This document shows, piece by piece, positions 11,128-22,180 of a stretch of DNA of 64,000 nt. A program made the position numbers and the translations under genes. Origin of the DNA: Nannochloropsis salina CCMP1776 (lineage: Eukaryota > Sar > Eustigmatophyceae > Eustigmatales > Monodopsidaceae). The notes under the pieces are model-generated. The model saw nothing but the letters and a program-made list of their open reading frames with translations, did no database searches and was not told where the DNA came from. Every line of letters starts with the position of its first letter. The first letter of the stretch is position 1. The stretch spans positions 1,276,765 to 1,340,764 of the forward strand of contig SDOX01000005.1 in assembly GCA_004565275.1 (NCBI GenBank), written 5' to 3'.

Positions 11128-13563
11128 CTACCCTGCGGAAGCAATCGCCTCCACCATCTCTCTGCTTTCTTGTGTAAGTGGATGCTCTTTCCCCAAACTG
11201 ATTTCGCGGACTTGCACGGCCCTAGTAAATAAGATTTTCATCTCCCTTTTTATCAGCGCCTGGCTTTTTCCGGGCAGGGTTTCAAGACGGGGCCGTAAGT
11301 ATTCGTATAGACAAGCAGCCAGGCCGTGGAGGTAGTCGCCTTTTTCTGGGAAAAATGTCGGCAAAAGACTGTCCATGGTGTCATTCATGCGCCGGAAGAG
11401 CGAGATGGCCGCTGGAATGGATAAGGAGCGGAGCGTGTGGACGACGGGAGGAGGAAAAAGTGAGAATGGAACGTGAGCATCCCGTCCGCTTTCACCCAGC
11501 CCCCTCCTTACCTGCGTATTCTTTCATTTTCACGTTCAAATTGATCAGCATGGCCACAGGCTCGATCAACAAATAATGCCGGGGATGGAGGCGCAACCGA
11601 GACGGCGTGCCCCGTGCACCCCCTCCCTCCTTCCGCCCCTCTCGCGTCGGCGTCGCCGTGTGCAGGAGCATCATGTCGTCCAAGTGCTGCTTGGCCGCCC
11701 CCAGCGTCTGCCCGCGGACCAGCAATTGCCCTTGCACCGTTCCGATCTCCACACGCTCCAAATAGGCATCAATTTCCTTCGTCGTAAATGTCGCCCCACA
11801 CTTGATGCACCGGCGGGCTGCCTCCTCGTCGGCCTCTTCCGCGATGGCCTCGTTCTGGGCGGTGGCTCCTGCTGGGGAGGCGAGACCGCCCTCCGAATCC
11901 AGCCCTGCACCGTTCTCAGTCCCGGGCTTTACTCTTGATCTTGGTCCCTGCGGTGCCTTTGGCTCCATTTTTAGGCTGGCAAGTCGCTCTTCCGCCATGC
12001 CTTCTCCCTCCACCTCCTTCTGGGAGCTGCCTTCCTCCCCAAGGTCCTTCTTCTCCTTCTTCTTCTTCTTCTTCTTCTTCTTCGCCTTCTTTTCTTCGGT
12101 CCGCTCTTTTGCCTCCTCCTCCGCAAGCAGCAAGGCGGCGGCCGCGGCGTCGTGGGCGCCTTGCACAGGGAAGGCGGACCCGGCCACCACACGTCCTTCA
12201 AACCCACATTCGGCACAACAGAGGGTGCCTAAGAGCGCGTCAGCATCCTCGCCCTCTCCTTCGCCTTGGCAGCGGGAGCACGCGCAGAGGAAATGTTTCG
12301 TCTCCTGCAATTCTTTCTGGCGCACGTCACGGGGAACCAGCAGGTTGGTGTAATGGACACAGAGTTCCGCCCCCGCAGGGATCCCGTCTAGCGCCCGGAG
12401 GCCCATCGACCCTGTTTCCGAGTCGAAGACGTAGGCGCAGTTGGGCCGACACGAGTGGTTGAGGCAGGCCAAAAGGGGGAATATCCCCATGCCTCGCATG
12501 TGGTTGAATGACCGCCCGGACCCGATCCCATGACTGTTCACATTCACCAGACAGGCGAGGCGCACCGCGTCCTCCACCCCCGCCTCCTCCCCTTCCTCGC
12601 CCTCGCTTCCTTGACACCTCATCTGCTCAGGAAAGAGCTTCAAGAGGCGTCTCATCGCCTTGGCCACACTCTGTTTCCACTCTTCCTTCTGCTCTTCCCA
12701 GTGATCCGTCAATTTCTCCACGTCTCTCCATTGCAGGCATCTCTCCCTCCCGATACCCTCTGTCACCTCGGCAAGTTCGCCTCCATCTTCTCTCATTCCC
12801 TGTCCCCGCGCCAAATGCCCTTGGCACAGCAACAGCACAACCATGCTCAACAAATACACGTCTGCCTTTTCTTCCTTCGCGATTTCCGCCACGCGGGTCC
12901 ACACGGATTTCCCTGCCAGGCGATGGGCCGAGCCCCTGTTGGTACACGCGCCGTCTGCGCAGCAGTAGGTGGGGCCGTCAATAAATACGTCCCTTACTGA
13001 GGTCAAGTGGCCGCTTCCTGCAGCAGCAAATTTCCCACAAAAGACGCAGTACTCCGATGCGTACCGACTAAAGTTCACCAAAGCTACGGGCTCTTCCTCA
13101 AAAATCAACTCCCCTGGAGCGAGGGATTTGACGGCAACCGCACATCTTCCGACGCCTGGACGGGGTGATGCGACAATCCGTAGGTTATTTCGGTATACAC
13201 GGGGAATGTAGACCGCATTTGGGTCGGAAATGCGCGGGACGTTCTTTTTTTTTTGGTTTTTTTCTTCTTTTTTTGGCTTGTACTATCAGTTGTTTTTCCA
13301 GCCGCCTCGCACTCCTTGCCATTGTCCTCGGCATCTTGCTTTTCATCGCCAAGTTGTACAGGATGGTCTTGAAGATGGATCATGCTGAAATTCTGTGAAT
13401 ATTGGCGAGGATGAGGAGACACAAAAAGCATCAATAACTGAGCGGGAGGGAGTGAGATATCTTCCGATGGCACTCCTTCCTGGAATGCTGTTTGTATTTC
13501 AAGCCACCTCACAACGTGGCTCCATGCATGCCGACGGAGCAGGTTTTCTACGTTGCCGCTCAT
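11128..13563 (-). CDS. SET-domain (SMYD-like) lysine methyltransferase family protein
   Basis: The core frame runs from about 13,290 to 11512 and is spliced (GCAG/GTAAGG to TTCCAG/CGGCC) to a last exon at 11411-11128. It begins near IPRVYRNNLRIVASPRPG, then CAVAVKSLAPGELIFEEEP (SET start), a cysteine-rich insert with YCVFCG and CCADGACTNRG, then HMRGMGIFPLLACLNHSCRPNC and a Cys-x-Cys post-SET HFLCACSRCQ. The NHSCRPNC and GAELCVHY motifs are the SAM/active-site signature. The middle of the C-terminal half has a lysine run and low complexity, and the last exon has a helical TPR-like end, as in SMYD proteins. A second frame, MSGNVENLLRRHAWSHVV from 13563, looks like the true N-terminus but is in another frame. 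The change occurs in an A/T homopolymer tract (13245-13290), through either a small intron or a base-count error. Confidence 0.7.
12040..12085. repeat. TTC-rich trinucleotide tract inside SET gene
   Basis: A run of TTC/CTT units encodes a lysine-rich stretch on the minus strand. It is in frame in the SET-domain protein. Confidence 0.8.
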
Positions 13564-14105
13564 TATTCGACTGGCAGCGTCACACCGTTTTATAGTAGCC
13601 GAGACCGCAAGTCAGGGTGTCGAGAGGAGGATGGGGTAAAACCCCTCAGCAGTGAGCATCTGAATTTGCATGGCCAGCATCTCGCATTTCGATCACACCC
13701 ACGACATATGGCGACATTTCACGCACGATATCTATCTTGTCGGTACAAATAAAGGCGGCTCACCTTCCCGGGGCATACCGCATGGTGGAAGCACTTCGTA
13801 AGTCGCCAAATAAGAGCGATTATCGCGTGCACTTTGACAGGTGCTGGGAATGTTTTTCCTTTGCACACAACGCATTCTCCACGGTCACCCTGAAAATTCG
13901 GACTACGTTTTCTTGAAAAAGATAGCCTCGAAATGTCGGTACGCATGCTGCAACCAGCCGGATGTGTCTGTGCGATTTTCCTTCTTACCGCCGCGCATGC
14001 CTGTACGTGCCCGGAGGAGATTTAAGCAAGGACAGATTTCTAGGGCCCACTCTTTTCCAACCATTAATATCTCCTATTTGTTACAGGATCCTGTGTGCTG
14101 TCAGG
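13564..14105. other. Divergent spacer SET gene/ALG8
   Basis: About 540 bp. The frame of ALG8 stays open upstream to 13962, but those residues are not like ALG8, so this is taken as promoter and 5' UTR. Confidence 0.35.
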
Positions 14106-15785
14106 ATGCCTGACCGCGCCACTTTTCTCGTTCTTTTCTTCCTCGGGACCACCGCGCTAAAGTTGCTCCTTCAGCCTTCATACCGCTCAACAGATTTCGA
14201 AGTGCACCGAAATTGGCTGGCTATCACATACTCCTTGCCCATACACAAATGGTACTTCAATAACACATCCGAATGGACATTGGACTACCCACCTTTCTTT
14301 GCATATTTCCAGTGGGTGCTTGCACAAACGGGGGCTGCTTTAAACTGGGACCCTGAAATGCTCAGAATTTCAGCCGCTCCCTACGCGAGCGACCCCACCG
14401 TGCTTTTTCAACGTCTGTCCGTGGCGGTGACAGATGTGCTGTTGCTCGTTGGCATCCTGGTGTGGGTCCAGACCATCCCAGCGGCAACAGGCAGCCCCTC
14501 GCGGATCGGCACGTTGGCCATGATGACTTTGGCCAGCGCGGGCCTTTTGATGGTGGATCACATGCATTTTCAATATAACGGGATGCTCCTAGGTATTCTT
14601 TTCCTTTCCATGGCGGCGCTTCGGAAGGGATGGATCTTGGCAGGCGCGGCGCTCTTCGCCTCTCTCCTCATGTTCAAACACCTCTTCCTCTCGTTGGCAC
14701 CCGTATACTTCGTCTACCTCCTCTCCTCCTACTGCTACACCCACCCGCCACCTCCCGGAAAGGAGATCAAGTCCAGGTTCCGCCCCGTCCCTTTCCTTCT
14801 CCTTGCGTCCACGGTCCTCGCCGTCTTTGCCGCCGCGCTTGGGCCCCTCCTTTTCGCCCACTCCTCCACCCCCTCCCTCCAGCTCCATCAACTTGGCAGA
14901 AGGCTTTTCCCCTTCGGTCGCGGCATCGTGCACGCCTACTGGGCTCCCAACATGTGGGCACTGTACTGTCTGGAAGATCTAGGCTTGGCGGCCCTTTCTC
15001 GGCGCCTCCACCTCCCCTTCCTCGACCGCTCTCGCCCTTCCTCCGCCCCGACCTGGACCAGCGGGCTCGTGCAGGTCATCGAGCCCGAGGTCTTGCCTCC
15101 TGTCTCCCCCCTCCTCGCCGCCGTTCTCACCATCCTCAGCATGGTCCCCGCTCTGGTGCTGGTGTGGAAAAGGCCGACGCCTCGGAATTTTCTTCTCGGT
15201 CTTTTCCAGACGGGTCTGTCGGCCTTTATGCTGGGGTACCACGTACACGAAAAAGCGGTTTTGGTCCCGGTTATGGTGGGCGCACTCCTGGCTTGCTCTT
15301 ACAATCGATCCTCCTACGGCCGTCTCTTTTTTTGGCTGTCGACGATCGGGTACGCATCCCTCCTGCCCTTGTTCCCCCCGCTCTCGCCCGACTCTTTGAC
15401 AGCCTTCTTGCTCATCCATCTCCACGCTCTGGGCTCCTGGTTCGGGCTTGGGAAGGAAGGGCTGCTGGGCGGGGAGGGGGGGGGGAGGGGGGCCTTTTCC
15501 CTGCTTGAGTCGTTGTACCTCGCCGGCTTGGAGTGCATGCTCTGGACGGTGGCAGTCATCCACCCTCTCTTCGCGCAAGACCGCTTTCCCTTCGGGGCGT
15601 GCCTGGTGTCCTCCGTCTACTGCAGTACGGGCATGGTGGGGGTGTGGGCCGAGTCCTACCGGCTCCTGTGGCAGGAGCACCAGGAGGGAGGGGATGAGGG
15701 AGGGGAGGAGGGAGGGAAGGGCAGAGTGGGACGTGCAGAGAGCACATCGGGACGTCGAGGCGGCCGGCGGCGGAAGGAGGAATGA
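14106..15785 (+). CDS. ALG8: Dolichyl-P-Glc:Glc1Man9GlcNAc2-PP-dolichol alpha-1,3-glucosyltransferase
   Basis: A single-exon, 559-aa polytopic ER membrane protein of the ALG6/ALG8 family (GT57). It follows ALG8 rather than ALG6 in detail: STDFEVHRNWLAITYSLP, TSEWTLDYPPFFAYF, VDHMHFQYNGMLLG, LMFKHLFLSLAPVY, RLFPFGRGIVHAYWAPN and GYHVHEKAVL. The enzyme adds the second glucose to the lipid-linked oligosaccharide in the ER lumen using dolichyl-phosphate glucose. The start MPDRATFLVLFFLG gives a first membrane segment as in human ALG8. The last 45 residues (Gly/Glu/Arg rich) are an added low-complexity tail. The gene presumably belongs to the same N-glycan route supplied by PMM nearby, although the two are not co-regulated in any visible way. 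Confidence 0.93.
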   Translation: MPDRATFLVLFFLGTTALKLLLQPSYRSTDFEVHRNWLAITYSLPIHKWYFNNTSEWTLDYPPFFAYFQWVLAQTGAALNWDPEMLRISAAPYASDPTVLFQRLSVAVTDVLLLVGILVWVQTIPAATGSPSRIGTLAMMTLASAGLLMVDHMHFQYNGMLLGILFLSMAALRKGWILAGAALFASLLMFKHLFLSLAPVYFVYLLSSYCYTHPPPPGKEIKSRFRPVPFLLLASTVLAVFAAALGPLLFAHSSTPSLQLHQLGRRLFPFGRGIVHAYWAPNMWALYCLEDLGLAALSRRLHLPFLDRSRPSSAPTWTSGLVQVIEPEVLPPVSPLLAAVLTILSMVPALVLVWKRPTPRNFLLGLFQTGLSAFMLGYHVHEKAVLVPVMVGALLACSYNRSSYGRLFFWLSTIGYASLLPLFPPLSPDSLTAFLLIHLHALGSWFGLGKEGLLGGEGGGRGAFSLLESLYLAGLECMLWTVAVIHPLFAQDRFPFGACLVSSVYCSTGMVGVWAESYRLLWQEHQEGGDEGGEEGGKGRVGRAESTSGRRGGRRRKEE

Positions 15786-16186
15786 GGGTAGAGTATGGCA
15801 GGGGAAAGGTTTAGGAAGGAAGTGGGCTGTTGTCTAAGAGTCGGGAGGGGAAGTATCAATACCTTTAGGCCGTGGAGAACGAAGGGAGCAGGGGGGACGC
15901 AAGGCGCTAAGGGGCATCCTATGTCGCAAAGTAAAGCACACGCATGAATCAGGCCTTAGACCCCAATGCCGTGCGTATCACCCTTGTCAGGAACCGCCTG
16001 GCCAGTTGACTTATTTCCATAAACACGAGCCGGTCCATACCCCGTCGCCCCCTCCCTCCACCGAGACGCGTCCCCGCCCTCCCTCCTCCCTTTACCCCTA
16101 TCCGATTATTTGCCGGACTTCCACCTGTCCTCGCCACCGCCCCTTCACAAGCCTCCACCCCCCCCCCCTACACCCTGCCCTCTCCT
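15786..16186. other. Convergent 3' spacer
   Basis: About 400 bp between the ALG8 and UROD stops. It includes C-rich and pyrimidine-rich stretches and no gene. Confidence 0.35.
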
Positions 16187-18469
16187 TCAATACCGCCATG
16201 CCTTGACCGTGTCGATGAAAAACTTGGCGTTCTCCTCCGGCGTGGTCGCTTCGATCCCATGCCCCAGGTTCATCACATGCTTGTACCCTTTCCCTTCCCG
16301 CAATATCTGCTCGGCCCTCTCCTTGATCACCTCTTTCGGCGCGTACAAAATCGCCGGGTCCAGGTTCCCCTGCACCCCCATCTCACTGCCCAACCGCCGA
16401 CGGCCTTCCTCCATGGTCACGGTCCAATCCAAAGAGACCATATCGGCCCCAGACTGTGCCATCCTTTCCAAAAGGGCCCCGCTCTTGTTGATATAAATAA
16501 TGATGGGCACCGTGGGGTGTTTGGCCTTGATTTTTTCGATGACTTGACGCTGGTAAGGCGCGGCGAAGATGTCGTAGTCGGCGGGGGAGAGATGGCCCGC
16601 CCATGAGTCAAAGACTTGGATCACCTGCGCGCCGGCGTCGATCTGGAAGCAGGCATATTCCCCTGGGGGGGGTCGAGGGAGCAAGGGAGGGAAAGAGGGG
16701 AGGAGGAAGGGCAACGGGATGAGGGAACGGGATAGAGGAAAAATGTTGAGGTTCCGGTTGTGGCAACAGGAGTGTGGGGGGAAGACACGCACAAAGCCCG
16801 AAAAAAGACCGACCCATGCATGCATGCAAGGGTCTATCCATCGCCTCTCAACGAAGGAGTTTCCTCTCAAACTCGCTCTCCCTCCCTCCCTCCCTCCCTC
16901 CCTCCCTCCCTCCCTCCCTCCCTCCCTCCCTCCCTCCCTCCCTCCCTCCCTCCCTCCCTCCCTCCCTCGCCCTCCCTCCCTCCCTCGCCCTCCCTCCCTC
17001 GCCCTCCCTCCCTGCCCTCCCGCCCGCCCTCCCTCCTGCCCTCCCGCCCGCCCTCCCGCCCTCCCATCCACAGGCAGGCAGCCTCCCCCGTCGTACCGAT
17101 GTTGTCGGCCAAAACGCTCAGCATTTGCTGCAAGAGCGCAGGTTCCTGAAACATCATTTTCTTGATCTCCAAGTATTCCTTTGAGCTCTGCCCTTCCACA
17201 ATGTAGGTGGCCAGGGTGTAAGGAAGGCCGACAAAGCCCAAGACGGTTGCCTGGTTCCCAACTTCTTTGCGAAGGTCGCTCAGCGTCTGGTGGACGAAAG
17301 GACATGTCTGCATGCAATCCATCAGGTGCATCTGTTTGACTGCCTCCCAGGTGCGGATAGGCTTGATCTTGGGGCCCGTCTGGAGGGAAGGAGGAGGGGA
17401 GGGAGGGCGGGCGAGGAAGAGAGAGGAAGAGGGAGAAAGAATGAGGGGGTGGCGGGAAGGGATGGGACCACTCCATGCGTGGATTCGTGGGAGGTGAATT
17501 GACTCTCTCCCTCATGACCAAGCCTGTGGAGCCTGATAGCCATGGCCTGGCTCGAGTGCATAGGCTCCTCCTTCTCCACGCCTCTCCCTCGTCACCTCCC
17601 TCCCTCCCTCCCTCCCTCCCTCCCTCCCTCCCCGCGCCTCCGACCAGGCACCTTCTCTTCGATGGTGAACTCCACGCCCATTCCGGGGAGAGGGGTCAGG
17701 ATGTCGCTGAAGAGGATGACACCATCCGTCTTGTAGGCTTCCCAGGGCTGGAGGCTGATCTCAGTGGAGACGTCGGGGATCTCGGACCGCTCCCTGAAGG
17801 TGGGGTACTTCTTGACCAGCTCCCGGTAGGCCGACATGTGCCGTCCAGCTTGCCGCATCATCCACACGGGAGGGCGTTCCACTTTCTGTACGTGAAGGGA
17901 GCGCGGGGATGGAAGTGGAGGGCGTGAGGAAGGCTTCGGGGCCATGTGGGCCGGCTGGGTCAGGGGTCGCGGGCCACGGCGTGCGAGAGAGGACATGCTG
18001 CGGATGACTGAGTGACGTTGCGTTTGGCTCGACACCTCGTATTCATATTGTTGTACTGCATTGCACATGTGACGGCTTGTGTGCACGCAAGATCGGCGGG
18101 CTTCCACACGTCAGATCCGCGGTAGGTGCAGAAGATCAGAAGTAGGTTGGCACGAAATCCCCAAGGCTTTTAATGCCACAGGAAACAAGATCATTTTTAT
18201 CGAGGACACCACACGTTCTGCCGGGGTAGAGATCGAAGTTTCACGCAGCACCACCCCACCCGCTCCCCTTTTGGGTCCCATACCTCTCCACGGGCAGCCC
18301 GCAACAACAAAGGTTCCTCGACTTGTTGGTCGGCAGCAGAGGCGCCGGCCTTGGTGGCTGTAGCCGCCATTTTCACGGGCTGACGGATGGTAAAGCCAAT
18401 GACGGCCCCTGGACCGACGAGGATGCCTACCACGAGCAGGAAGGAGGCCCGTCCAGCAAACTGCAACAT
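16187..18469 (-). CDS. UROD: Uroporphyrinogen decarboxylase, plastid-targeted
   Basis: Four exons, 18469-18284, 17885-17652, 17379-17097 and 16662-16187, give 392 aa in a clean frame. The body shows [69 protein letters not shown] and [14 protein letters not shown], all hallmarks of UROD (HemE), which decarboxylates uroporphyrinogen III to coproporphyrinogen III in heme and chlorophyll synthesis. The invariant MRQAGR and the substrate-binding Asp in FSDIL are present. The first exon encodes a hydrophobic signal followed by [10 protein letters not shown], a variant of the ASAF motif, so the protein should enter the secondary plastid. Two introns contain long CCCT repeats. Confidence 0.95.
16877..17063. 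repeat. (CCCT)n microsatellite in UROD intron
   Basis: A near-perfect CCCT run of over 20 units (about 16877-16968) is followed by imperfect CCCT/CCCG units to about 17063. It lies inside the third intron, so the transcript strand is GGGA-rich. Confidence 0.95.
17594..17633. repeat. (CCCT)n microsatellite in UROD intron 2
   Basis: A run of about nine CCCT units just after the donor of the second UROD intron. Confidence 0.9.
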
Positions 18470-19636
18470 CGCGGTGTAGAGGTCCTTTGGTTGTGTGTGC
18501 GTGCGAAAGAGAACGTGTCGTGCAAATGAAGGTGCCCAAAAGATACACGCCGCAGGAATTGTTTGCTTGATCTTCGATTCAATCATCCGGGCGCCCCTCA
18601 CGGCAACTGAAGAGGCGAGCCGCTGAAATCAGGAACTCGAGGCGGCGAGGCGAGTGGAAGATACACAGTGAAGATCTCCAAGTACTCTCAGGGCCGGAGA
18701 GTTGGTGATAGCGTGCACGTGTTGTTCTGAGAGCACGCGGCCTGTGCTAGCGGGGACGGGATCGTCACACCAATTTAACGGCACCATCTCTGCCGGGTCT
18801 CAGAAATGTGCTGCCGGCCCTGGGACCTTGGACATGCCCATAGGCACCGTGGAGTGTAGGCAGCTAGACGGTCTGAGTGTCTGGTGTGGGTGCTTCATTC
18901 GCTACTGTTCCCATCGCGTAAGATGCTTTATGTGAATGTTGGGAAAAGCGGAGAAGATCAAGCCTCGCTCTGCTTGAACAACCCCTTGCTGCTATTTGCC
19001 ACGGCGCTCACGTTGTATGCCGTGGTGCGCAATTGCCTCACAACGTTGTCAGCATTATTCTGGGAATACCTTTATATTCTTTGGCGTGGTGGCCGAGATT
19101 TTCCCCCCATGTAATCCCTCACAACCCCGAACGTGCTTTGCAGCGAAGCAAGATTTCTGGGCCGCTCGATCATCTCCATCCTTGCCAAAGTTTTTCCTCT
19201 TATCAAGCACATATTCACGCCAATTGCCGCATTGAATGCTACACGCACAGACATTCAAGAGACACGGAGTGAGCACCTGTTTTTATTCGAAAAACTCCGC
19301 CTGTGGAGGAGCAGTGGAGGAGAAGGACATGCAAGGTGGCCATCCTCATGCGGTGCCGACCGCCTCCCTGGCACGCACACATGTCGTCTCTTTATCATCG
19401 CTCCCACCCTCTGGCTCGACTGTGCAGGATGGTGGTGCATCCGTGCAAGAGCAAAGGGGGGATGACAACTCCTTTTTGGGCAGGGCGAACGGCAGCACGG
19501 GCACCCGCAGCTCGCCTAACCAAGGTAGGGGGGGGGCGATGGAGGGAATAAAGCTCTGTCAACTTTAACGTGGGTCTTTCAATGCCCACGAACGTCGCAA
19601 TGCCAAATCTATCTACGCACAGCTTGGAAATGCAAG
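18470..19636. other. Divergent spacer UROD/Sds3-like gene
   Basis: About 1.2 kb. Several frames of 70-110 codons overlap on both strands without any family feature. A frame at 18884-19114 (+) holds one hydrophobic stretch but is not convincing. Confidence 0.35.
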
Positions 19637-21232
19637 ATGGAGGAACCGGCTTTCCCTGCCTGTGAAATGACCCCTGGAAGTAGGCAGGTCCTTGCCTCGT
19701 CGGCCTCCGCCCCCTCCAACAACAGCAACAGCAATACCAACAACACCAACAACAACAACAGGCGCAACAACGAAAAACACTCAATCAACCACAACACCGG
19801 CAGCAGCCTGTGCGTGGGCAAAAGAGCGGAGGGCCCAGCCGGGGGGGACGAAACCATCGGACAGGGCTCTCTCTCCCCACGGGCCCCAGCCTCCGCGTCC
19901 CCGCCAGCCGCAGCCTTTACCTCCAAGACAGCCCCTGCGCAGCCCCCGCCTCCCATCCCATCATCGCCAGAGGCCACGTCGCGCGTGGCTCCTTTCCCAC
20001 CAGCAGCGAACGTCCCGACTACCACGGCCGCGTCCTCCCCCTCCCCTCCGTATCCACCACAAACAACACCCACGCCCACGTCAACGTCTCTACCAGATAC
20101 AGACGTCCCTCCCGACCTCCCTGTTTCCGCGCCGGGGCCCTCGTCCTGCCCCACCTCTGCCTCTCTCCCTCCCCTGGAAGGCTTCGTCTCTCTGGCCCGG
20201 CGGCGGGAAGTGATGGATTTGACCATCGCCCGGTTGAAGGAGGAGATGGAGGACGTCCGTGGCCGGGGCATGGAGAGTGCCTTGCTCCAATTTTACGGGG
20301 AGAGCGCCGTGGCGGCCCGTCTCCAAGCGTTGCGGGAGGCGTCTCAGCACCGGGCGCACATGGAAGGGGTCTCGGCGCGGCTGGCTGAGCACGGGAAAGA
20401 GGAGGCGGAGGGCTTGCTCCTGGGGCAGAGTGAGGTGTTGAAAGAATCGTTGATAGAAGAAATGGCCGGGGACCTCAAGTCCTGCCAGGAGGAGCTCCGG
20501 GCTGCCCAGGGACTGGGAGGGGGAGGGGGAGGGGGAGGGGCCCTTCCGGCGCGGACGGTCTTGACGCGGCACCTGAGGAAGAACAAAGGGGGTGGGGATT
20601 TGTGGGAGGAGGAGGAAGGAAGCCGGGGAGGAGGAGGAAGGAACGGGAATGGCATCGGGGGCAATGGAGGCGGGTGCAAGCGCCGTCGCGGGCCGGGGGT
20701 GGTGAACGCGACGTTCCAGCGTCTCCTGGAGGAGGACGAGGCGGAGGAAGACTTGCACGCGATCACTGAGGACGATAGGTTCGCTCTGGAGGAGATGGAG
20801 GGGGTGGGGATGGGGCGGGAGGCAGCGATGCCGGTGGTGGAGGTTCGGATCGAGAAGTCGGGGGTGTATTATGATGGAATGCACCTGCAGAAGAACGATG
20901 CCCTGGTGGTGACGAACGCGCGGTTGCGGGACTCCTTTCTGGCCACGCTGCAGTCGTTCAACCAGACGGAGATCTTCGTCAAGGTCCAGGGGAAAGCCCT
21001 GATGCCGGGGGACACCCTAGCCAGCTCCCGGAAACGGATCTCGGTGGAGGAGTTGAAGGCAAGCAAGTACGTCTTGGGCCTCCCGTCCTCCTCCCATTCC
21101 TCCTCCCCTGCCTCCTCCCCCTCCCACTTCTATGGCGGCCAGGGGACCATGCCGTCCTCCTTTGCCGTGGCTGTGGGCGGTGATGGGAGTGGAAGGGCCC
21201 GCGGAGGAGGAGGAAGGAGGGTCGTCAGGTAG
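19637..21232 (+). CDS. Sds3/SUDS3-like subunit of a SIN3-HDAC complex
   Basis: A 531-aa single-exon gene. The first 175 residues are disordered (Asn, Pro and Ser runs). Residues about 190-290 form a charged coiled coil (REVMDLTIARLKEEMEDV...), as in the Sds3 dimerisation helix. After a glycine linker comes NATFQRLLEEDEAEEDLHAI, comparable to the Sds3 segment that ends in EDLRTL. Near 400 the module VEVRIEKSGVYYDGMHLQKND...FNQTEIFVKV matches the C-terminal SUDS3 pattern RIEDGKLYYDKRWYHKSQ...ANEIWV. Sds3 anchors HDACs to SIN3 in the nucleus and represses transcription. The C-terminal module is the strongest evidence. The rest is fast-evolving, so BRMS1 or another Sds3-superfamily member is also possible. 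Confidence 0.65.
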   Translation: MEEPAFPACEMTPGSRQVLASSASAPSNNSNSNTNNTNNNNRRNNEKHSINHNTGSSLCVGKRAEGPAGGDETIGQGSLSPRAPASASPPAAAFTSKTAPAQPPPPIPSSPEATSRVAPFPPAANVPTTTAASSPSPPYPPQTTPTPTSTSLPDTDVPPDLPVSAPGPSSCPTSASLPPLEGFVSLARRREVMDLTIARLKEEMEDVRGRGMESALLQFYGESAVAARLQALREASQHRAHMEGVSARLAEHGKEEAEGLLLGQSEVLKESLIEEMAGDLKSCQEELRAAQGLGGGGGGGGALPARTVLTRHLRKNKGGGDLWEEEEGSRGGGGRNGNGIGGNGGGCKRRRGPGVVNATFQRLLEEDEAEEDLHAITEDDRFALEEMEGVGMGREAAMPVVEVRIEKSGVYYDGMHLQKNDALVVTNARLRDSFLATLQSFNQTEIFVKVQGKALMPGDTLASSRKRISVEELKASKYVLGLPSSSHSSSPASSPSHFYGGQGTMPSSFAVAVGGDGSGRARGGGGRRVVR

Positions 21233-22180
21233 CACCCGGGTTGGGGGTCTGTGTCGGCGAGAAAGGAAAGGAGGAGGAGGGAGGGGTGTGGGGGGAGAGA
21301 GGGAGAGGGAGGAGCTTCGACAGGCAGGATGTGCGTCGACTGCCACGTGGTTTGCTGATACGAGGAAGAGGAAGTGGAGTGTTTGGTAAAAATGCTGGGG
21401 GTCAGGAGGGAAGGGACGCAGCGGCGCCAGGTCCAGAAATCTAGGGGGGGCCGAGAAAATTTGCCATGTGCGAAAATTATATACGGTGCAGATAGTGTAG
21501 GGTAGTAAAGGTATGCCTGTGAAAAAGAAGGCGAGGCGTGTGTGTCTATGGAGACGGAGGGTGCTGGACGAAGGGGGTAGGAAGCGCCCAGGGGGAGGTG
21601 CGGTGGCGCGCGCGAAACGGCGATGATGACACGGGACGATACCCGGAAGCTGCAGATGGGACGGAGGAAGAGAGGAGGGACGCCACGCGCCTTGCCGTGA
21701 CGCTGTATCCTCTTGGAGAGGCCTTAGCTTGCGACGCGGGCAGGGGGGTCGCATGAGAGGGAAGGAAGACGCCGGCGAAGGGGGACAGGGTAAAAGGTTG
21801 CCCGCAGGCAAGGCAAATTAAACGTGTGGGGGACACTCCAATCATGTGAGGCCTGGCAAAGAATTGGCGTAACAAAATCACGCGTGGAAGAAGGGGAAAT
21901 TGGTGGGATGGAGGATCGCGGATGGACTCCCAAATCGGGAAGAAAATCGCAGGGTTGGGATATTTTTAAAAAATGGCCGAGGGGACTCATGATCCCACCC
22001 ATTCGAAAATGAAAGGCTAGGAAAAACGAAGCATTTCCACATCGTTGTCGCCGGCTTCTCTCCCATGTCGTTCTTTACGTTGACAGGACTGTTCTGAAAT
22101 GTTTCGTGCCCCCCTACCCATGACCCCACGCGCACGCGTGCACGCAGTTGCCCTTTCGTTGCCCTTGGCCTCCTTGGTTT
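21233..22180. other. Convergent 3' spacer
   Basis: About 950 bp with purine-rich stretches. Long overlapping frames on both strands show only Pro/Ser or Gly/Arg bias, with no domain. Confidence 0.35.

Noticed and set aside
18884-19114. Hydrophobic short frame near the Sds3-like gene
   Set aside because: One hydrophobic stretch only, with no start context, partner exons or family.
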